From NCBI RefSeq assembly GCF_019803445.1, contig NZ_CP081844.1, positions 1,934,501 to 1,998,500 of the forward strand: 64,000 bases of DNA, read 5' to 3'. The position numbers and the translations under genes were made by a program. The stretch comes from Caenibius sp. WL (lineage in GTDB: Bacteria > Pseudomonadota > Alphaproteobacteria > Sphingomonadales > Sphingomonadaceae). Shown piece by piece: positions 59,444-64,000 of this stretch (position 1 is its first letter; every line of letters starts with the position of its first letter). The notes beneath the pieces were generated by a model, which was given only the letters and a program-made list of their open reading frames with translations, made no database searches and had not been told where the DNA came from.

Positions 59444-60964
59444 ATGAACGAACTCTACGAACAGATTCTGGCGGCGCTCCATTCGGTGTGGAACAGGCGC
59501 TGGCTGGCGCTGGCGGTGGCCTGGATCGTATGTCTGGCGGGCTGGCTGGTCGTGGCCATGATTCCCAACAGCTATGAATCCAAGACGCGCATTTTCGTTC
59601 AGCTGGAAGACGTTCTGGCACAACAGGTCGGCATCGGTTCGGGCAGTATCAAGCGCGACATCGAACGCGTGCGGCAGACGATGACCAGCTCGGTCAATCT
59701 GGAGAAAGTGATCCGTTCCACGCATCTGGGGGACGAAATCACCACGCCGCGTGAGATGGAATCGGCGGTCGCGGGCCTTGCCAAGCAAATTCAGGTCAAG
59801 AGCGAGAAGGAAAACCTGTTCGAGATCACCGCGACATCGGGGCGCAGCGATTTTTCGGACGGTGAGAACGCCAAGCTGGCGCAGGATATCGTCCAGAAGA
59901 TGATCGACATCTTCCGCGAGGAAAATCTTTCGGGCAGCCGGGGGGAAATGCGGGAAACGCTGGCTTTCCTCGATCAGCAACTCGCGGCTCGCCAGAAGGA
60001 ACTCGAATCGGCTGAACAGAAGCGTCTCGCTTTCGAAGCCGCGCATCCGCAACTGATCGGCGGTGCGCAAGGGCTGTCGCAGAAACTCGACAACACCAGC
60101 GATGCCGTGCGCAATATAGAAGCGGATCTGGCTGCGGCACAAAGCGCGCTGGCGGCAATCGATCAGCAACTGGCCGGCACGCCGCGAACTCTGGTCGTCG
60201 CAGGGCAGGCGGGCGGGCCGCGCGGCGCTTTGGCCCAGGCGGAAGCGGACCTGACCGCGATGAGAGCGCGGGGGCTGACCGACAATCACCCCGATGTGAT
60301 TTCCGCCAACAAGCAGATTGCCGCCTTGCGCAAGCAGGCGGCAAGCGCGGGCGGGGAAGCAGGTACGCCCAATCCGGCTTACAGTTCGCTCCTATCGATC
60401 CGGGCGGACCGGCAGGCGACGATCCAATCGCTGCAGGTGCGCAAGGCCGGGCTTCAGGCGCAGATCACGGCCATCGCGGCCAATCAGACGCAGGAACCGG
60501 GCGTTGCCGCCGAAGCCCAGCGGATCAGCCGCGATTATGACGTGCTGCGCCAGCAGTATGACAAGCTGCTGCAGGATCGCGAACAGTTGCGCCTGCGCGG
60601 CCAGGTTGAAACCGAACGGAACGCCATCAAGTTCGAAGTGATCGATCCGCCCAGCGCGCCGCGCGTGCCCGTAGCGCCCAATCGGCCGTTGCTGTTGCTT
60701 GGGGTGCTGGTTCTGGGGATCGGTGCTGGCGTGGGCGCGGCCTTTGCCATCGGACAATTGCGTTCCACTTTCGCGACGGCCAACGGCCTGGAACGCGCCA
60801 TGGGAATGCCGGTATTGGGGACGATTTCCCTCGCATTGACGGATGCCGCGCGCAGTGTGCGAGCACGGCGGAACAAGCAGTTCATCGCAGCCGGGGCAGC
60901 GTTGGGCGCGCTTTTCGTGATCCTGCTGGCAACCGAATTTATTCAGCGCGGCAGTGTGGCGTGA
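59444..60964 (+). CDS. XrtA system chain-length determinant (Wzz/PCP-like)
   Basis: The 506-aa inner-membrane polysaccharide co-polymerase has a first transmembrane helix at about residues 22-40, a long periplasmic coiled coil (about 150-390; e.g. ETLAFLDQQLAARQKELES), a second helix near RPLLLLGVLVLGIGAGVGAA, and a C-terminal hydrophobic segment (AAGAALGALFVILLATEF). The GNVR-like proline motif FEVIDPPSAPRVPVAPNRP precedes the second helix. ATG 59444 follows CCAGGGGC. The tyrosine autokinase is a separate gene. Confidence 0.92.
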   Translation: MNELYEQILAALHSVWNRRWLALAVAWIVCLAGWLVVAMIPNSYESKTRIFVQLEDVLAQQVGIGSGSIKRDIERVRQTMTSSVNLEKVIRSTHLGDEITTPREMESAVAGLAKQIQVKSEKENLFEITATSGRSDFSDGENAKLAQDIVQKMIDIFREENLSGSRGEMRETLAFLDQQLAARQKELESAEQKRLAFEAAHPQLIGGAQGLSQKLDNTSDAVRNIEADLAAAQSALAAIDQQLAGTPRTLVVAGQAGGPRGALAQAEADLTAMRARGLTDNHPDVISANKQIAALRKQAASAGGEAGTPNPAYSSLLSIRADRQATIQSLQVRKAGLQAQITAIAANQTQEPGVAAEAQRISRDYDVLRQQYDKLLQDREQLRLRGQVETERNAIKFEVIDPPSAPRVPVAPNRPLLLLGVLVLGIGAGVGAAFAIGQLRSTFATANGLERAMGMPVLGTISLALTDAARSVRARRNKQFIAAGAALGALFVILLATEFIQRGSVA

Positions 60965-60974
60965 GGAGCGGAAC

Positions 60975-62051
60975 GTGACGGATCAGAGCAACACGCCTAC
61001 ACCCCCTGACAAGAAAGCTGACGAGAGCGAAGGCCGCTCGCTGCTCGAACGTGCGACCAAGGCGTTCGACCTCAAGGGTTTCAAGGCCGCGCCGGTGCCT
61101 GCACGGTTGGTTTCGACCGGAGCCGGACGCGCCAGCCCGCGCGCGCGGCAACTGGCCCGCAAGACGGAAAAGCGCGCTTCCGCCCTGGTTGCATCCGAGC
61201 CCGAGGCGGAGAGGCCTGCGCCGCCGCCTGCCACCGCAATCCCTGCGGCGCCTGCTCCTGCGGCAGCAGTGGCCGCGCCTCCGCCGCCTCCGGTCGAACC
61301 GGTTCGGTTCCAGGGGGAAGTGCAGCAGATCGACCGTGCACATCTGCGGGTGCAGGGATTGATCCAGCCGGAAGGCACCGTGACACGCCTGCTGGAGGAA
61401 TTCCGCATCGTGAAGCGGCAGGTGCTCGACACGGCGCGGGCGTCGCTTGCCGGGCGTGGGCCGGTCAATGGCCAGCGGGTGCTGATATGTTCGCCGCTTC
61501 CGGGCGAAGGCAAGACGTTCTGCGCCGTCAATCTCGCGCTGGCCCTGGCGGCTGAGCGGGACAGCGAAGTGCTGCTGGTGGATGCCGATTTCGCCAAGCC
61601 TTCCGTGCTGTCCACACTGGGCCTGCGGTCCGGGCCGGGATTCATGGATGCGCTGGCAGACCCATCGATCAGGGTCGAAGATTGCGTAATCGCGACGGAT
61701 ATTCCCGGCCTCTTCGTCCTTCCCACCGGAAACCAGACGACCAACGATAGCGAGTATCTGGCCAGCAGCCGGACAGGCGCTGTGCTGGAACGGCTGACGC
61801 AGGGTGCCCCCCACAGGATGATGATTTTCGATTCGCCGCCCGCTCTGGCGGCATCCCCGGCGGCCGAACTGGCCAAGCATGTCGGACAGGCAGTGCTTGT
61901 CGCACGGGCTGACGCCACGGGGCAAAGCGCGCTTGACGATGCCTGCCAGTTGCTGGCGGGATGCCCGGATATCAAGCTGCTGCTCAACGCTGCCCATTTC
62001 AGCCCGAGCGGGCGGAAATTCGGCTCGTACTACGGCTATGGTGGGGCATGA
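60975..62051 (+). CDS. XrtA-associated tyrosine autokinase (BY-kinase-like)
   Basis: The 358-aa cytoplasmic P-loop kinase partners the Wzz-like protein. Walker A is SPLPGEGKT (Lys180), Walker A' is LLVDADFAKP (Asp203, Asp205), and Walker B-like MIFDSPP follows. The C-terminus FGSYYGYGGA carries three tyrosines (352, 353, 355), a likely autophosphorylation cluster. Residues ~82-108 form a proline/alanine-rich linker. The start is GTG with GAGGAGCGGAAC before it. It matches the TIGR03018 subgroup. Confidence 0.9.
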   Translation: MTDQSNTPTPPDKKADESEGRSLLERATKAFDLKGFKAAPVPARLVSTGAGRASPRARQLARKTEKRASALVASEPEAERPAPPPATAIPAAPAPAAAVAAPPPPPVEPVRFQGEVQQIDRAHLRVQGLIQPEGTVTRLLEEFRIVKRQVLDTARASLAGRGPVNGQRVLICSPLPGEGKTFCAVNLALALAAERDSEVLLVDADFAKPSVLSTLGLRSGPGFMDALADPSIRVEDCVIATDIPGLFVLPTGNQTTNDSEYLASSRTGAVLERLTQGAPHRMMIFDSPPALAASPAAELAKHVGQAVLVARADATGQSALDDACQLLAGCPDIKLLLNAAHFSPSGRKFGSYYGYGGA

Positions 62052-63721
62052 GGGCTGGACTGACCATATATCCGCTGTCCACCTTGCTGGCGGGCCTGGC
62101 GCTGGCGGTTCCCGCACATGCGCAGGATGGAGCGCCGGTTGCTGGCGCAGCGGGCGGGGCAGGCGATGCCCCGCTGGCCAAGCCGCGGACGGGCGGCCAT
62201 GGGCGATTGAAAGTGACGCCCTACATCGAAGCGGAACAGGTGCTGACGAGCGAACTGTCCCCGGGCAGCGAAACTCTCACCTACACGCGCGTGGCGGCGG
62301 GCGTCGACGCGGCGATCAATGGCAGGAACACGTCCGGTGCGGTCTCACTGCGTTACGAACATCGCTTCGGCTGGGGCAAGAATGCGGAAGACGGGGACAC
62401 GCTGAGCGGCCTGGCCCGCGTCTCGGCGGCGATCATTCCCCGGACACTGACGGTGGAAGCAGGCGGGATGGCCGCCCGGACACGGCTGGATGGCGGCGGC
62501 GCGTTTCTCGGCGGTATCGGCGACAACGATGAGGTGGGGCATTTCTATTCCGCTTACGCAGGGCCATCGTTGACCACCCGTGTCGGCGATGTCGGCGTCA
62601 ACGCGAGTTACCGTTTGGGTTACAGCCGGGTCGATACCTCCGGTGGCGATATCTTTTCCTCCACCGGCGACGATGCCGATGACAGTATCCAGCATGCGGC
62701 GCAGTTCCGTGCGGGGGTGAAACCGGGCGATGTGCTGCCGGTGGGCCTGGGCGTGGGTGCGGCGTGGTATCGCGAGGATATCTCCAATTTCGATCAGCGG
62801 ATCGACGATTTCCATGTGCGCGGGGATGTCACCCTGCCTGTCAGCCAGACTGTCGCTCTTGTCGGCGGTGTCGGCTACGAACGGGTGAAAAGCTCGCAGC
62901 GCGATGTCGTCCGCGATGGGGCGGGCAGGCCGGTGATCGATGACGATGGCCATTACCGCCTCGATAAGGATGCCCCCCGCCAGATCGCCTATGATGTCGA
63001 TGGCCTGATCTGGGATGTGGGGCTGTTATGGCGACCGTCGCCGCGGACTTCGCTCGAAGCGCATATGGGGCGCCGCTATGGCTCCGCCACCTATTACGGC
63101 AGTTTCAGTTGGCAGGCATCGCGCCGGAGCAGCGTGAATGTCTCGGTCTATGACAGCATGAGCGGCTTCGGCGGACAATTGAACCGTTCGCTGGTGTCTC
63201 TGCCGACCGATTTCGAAGCGATCCGCGATCCGGTGTCGGGCGAACTCAATGGCTGCGTCGGCAGCCTGAAAGAAGGTAGCTGCCTTACCGGCGCGCTGGG
63301 TGGGCTGCGTTCCGCGATATTCCGTGCGCGCGGGATTTCCGCGAGCTACGCGGTGGATATGGGGCGGATCAGCACCGGAGTGGGGATTGGCTATGAACGG
63401 CGCAAATACGTGGCGCCGCGCGAAAGCGTTCTGGGCCTTATCGATGGCGTGACGGAGAAGAACCTGTGGCTGTCGGCCTACATGCGCGCCATGCTCGATG
63501 AGCGTTCAAGCGTTACCACGAACTTCTATATCAACCGCTATTACAGCGGGTTGGAACTTGTTGGGGATAGCACGTCGTTCGGTGCATCGGCCGCCTATTA
63601 CCGTATGCTGACACGCAGGCTGTCGGCAAGGGCCGCTGTCGGCATCGATGGCAATACCCGCCAGGACGATGACGATTACTGGACCGCCACGGCCCTTGTC
63701 GGCATGCAATACGCGTTCTGA
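62048..63721 (+). CDS. TIGR03016-like PEP-CTERM system-associated outer-membrane beta-barrel
   Basis: The 557-aa outer-membrane protein has a signal peptide (YPLSTLLAGLALAVPAHAQ), a short disordered segment, then a long array of alternating beta strands (e.g. GAVSLRYEHRFGW, VGVNASYRLGYS) and a C-terminal QYAF ending, as in barrels inserted by BAM. The start overlaps the kinase stop (ATGA). It fits the TIGR03016 family associated with exosortase A EPS loci. It may form or assist the EPS exit pore. Confidence 0.88.
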   Translation: MRAGLTIYPLSTLLAGLALAVPAHAQDGAPVAGAAGGAGDAPLAKPRTGGHGRLKVTPYIEAEQVLTSELSPGSETLTYTRVAAGVDAAINGRNTSGAVSLRYEHRFGWGKNAEDGDTLSGLARVSAAIIPRTLTVEAGGMAARTRLDGGGAFLGGIGDNDEVGHFYSAYAGPSLTTRVGDVGVNASYRLGYSRVDTSGGDIFSSTGDDADDSIQHAAQFRAGVKPGDVLPVGLGVGAAWYREDISNFDQRIDDFHVRGDVTLPVSQTVALVGGVGYERVKSSQRDVVRDGAGRPVIDDDGHYRLDKDAPRQIAYDVDGLIWDVGLLWRPSPRTSLEAHMGRRYGSATYYGSFSWQASRRSSVNVSVYDSMSGFGGQLNRSLVSLPTDFEAIRDPVSGELNGCVGSLKEGSCLTGALGGLRSAIFRARGISASYAVDMGRISTGVGIGYERRKYVAPRESVLGLIDGVTEKNLWLSAYMRAMLDERSSVTTNFYINRYYSGLELVGDSTSFGASAAYYRMLTRRLSARAAVGIDGNTRQDDDDYWTATALVGMQYAF

Positions 63722-63740
63722 GCCCAGGGAGCAGCAGATA

Positions 63741-64000
63741 ATGTTCGAAGAATTCTATGGGCTGACCGGCAAACCTTTCCAGCTGACGCCGGACCCGCAG
63801 TTCTATTTCCACAGTCTCACCCATCGCAAGGCGCTGTCCTATCTCGGCTATGGCCTTGCGCAGGGGGAGGGTTTCATCGTCATCACCGGCGAAGTGGGGG
63901 CGGGCAAATCGACGCTGGTCGAGCATCTGGTGTCGACGATCGATCCCGCGCAACTGACGGTGGGTCAGATCGTAACCAGCAAGCTGAACGAAGACGAGAT
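63741..64000 (+). CDS. XrtA system-associated ExeA/GspA-like ATPase (partial)
   Basis: The first 86 codons of a P-loop ATPase are present; it runs off the right edge. MFEEFYGLTGKPFQLTPDPQ is the typical start of ExeA/GspA-like and XrtA-associated ATPases, and Walker A is GEVGAGKST (Lys56). It follows the barrel gene by 19 bp. It probably energises or organises the secretion machine. Confidence 0.88.
   Translation, partial: MFEEFYGLTGKPFQLTPDPQFYFHSLTHRKALSYLGYGLAQGEGFIVITGEVGAGKSTLVEHLVSTIDPAQLTVGQIVTSKLNEDE

Noticed and set aside
52998-64000. A PEP-CTERM substrate protein or the exosortase itself
   Set aside because: No PEP-CTERM sorting tail and no XrtA-like multispan protein is encoded within the window. 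They are expected beyond the right edge.

Overview
The window is GC-rich alphaproteobacterial chromosome, most like a sphingomonad (Novosphingobium/Erythrobacter type; this is inference). The grounds are the bamD-recN-ligA order, sdhC-sdhD-sdhA, a KorAB 2-oxoacid:ferredoxin oxidoreductase in an otherwise aerobic gene set, a Bacillus-type PurF, and an exosortase A (XrtA/PEP-CTERM) exopolysaccharide locus. Nearly all of it is coding. No gap between genes exceeds about 230 bp. I saw no tRNA, rRNA, CRISPR array, insertion sequence or prophage.

Layout. 1-6.5 kb: a partial ferredoxin-NADP reductase, lepA, a CidA/LrgB-like pair, bamD and recN. 6.5-12.2 kb: ligA, then a leftward block of prmA, a TIGR02117-like gene, a MetY-type sulfhydrylase and a VOC protein. 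12.3-15.5 kb: sdhCDA without an adjacent sdhB, a strong terminator, and a group III truncated haemoglobin. 15.5-24.6 kb: an LldD-like oxidase, creD, a zinc metallopeptidase with a secreted unknown, 3-hydroxybutyrate dehydrogenase, guaB, an RsmB-like methyltransferase, a TPR protein and rppH. 24.6-36 kb: an esterase, korAB, two membrane proteins, a CFA-synthase-like methyltransferase, an SDR, purF and lolC-lolD. 36-44.8 kb: glutathione peroxidase, dnaE, a PA0069-type radical SAM protein, a lytic transglycosylase and a cysteine-free UDG-like protein. 44.9-53 kb: three tightly coupled rightward genes (ETF-QO, ispE, N-formylglutamate amidohydrolase), then ilvD, a lipoprotein, nnr and an RNA methyltransferase.

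53-64 kb (runs off the edge): the XrtA locus. Leftward are a FemAB/GNAT-like protein, an acyl carrier protein and two alpha/beta hydrolases. Divergently transcribed are an AMP-forming acyl-CoA ligase and a fold-type-III PLP decarboxylase, then the export machinery: Wza-like lipoprotein, Wzz-like chain-length protein, BY-kinase-like autokinase, a TIGR03016-like outer-membrane barrel and an ExeA-like ATPase. The exosortase, polymerase, glycosyltransferases and PEP-CTERM substrates are not in the window and would be expected downstream.

The ACP/ligase/decarboxylase/acyltransferase/hydrolase set is the part whose chemistry is least explained by known biology. It looks like a small acyl- or amine-tailoring line attached to an EPS secretion system. 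The two halves face each other across only 34 bp, and a 30% GC patch with an imperfect inverted repeat lies inside the femAB reading frame, where a promoter or operator for the ligase would have to be. Other oddities are the cysteine-free UDG-like protein, a candidate dispersed repeat before recN, and three genes with promoter-like boxes so close to the ATG that leaderless transcripts are plausible.
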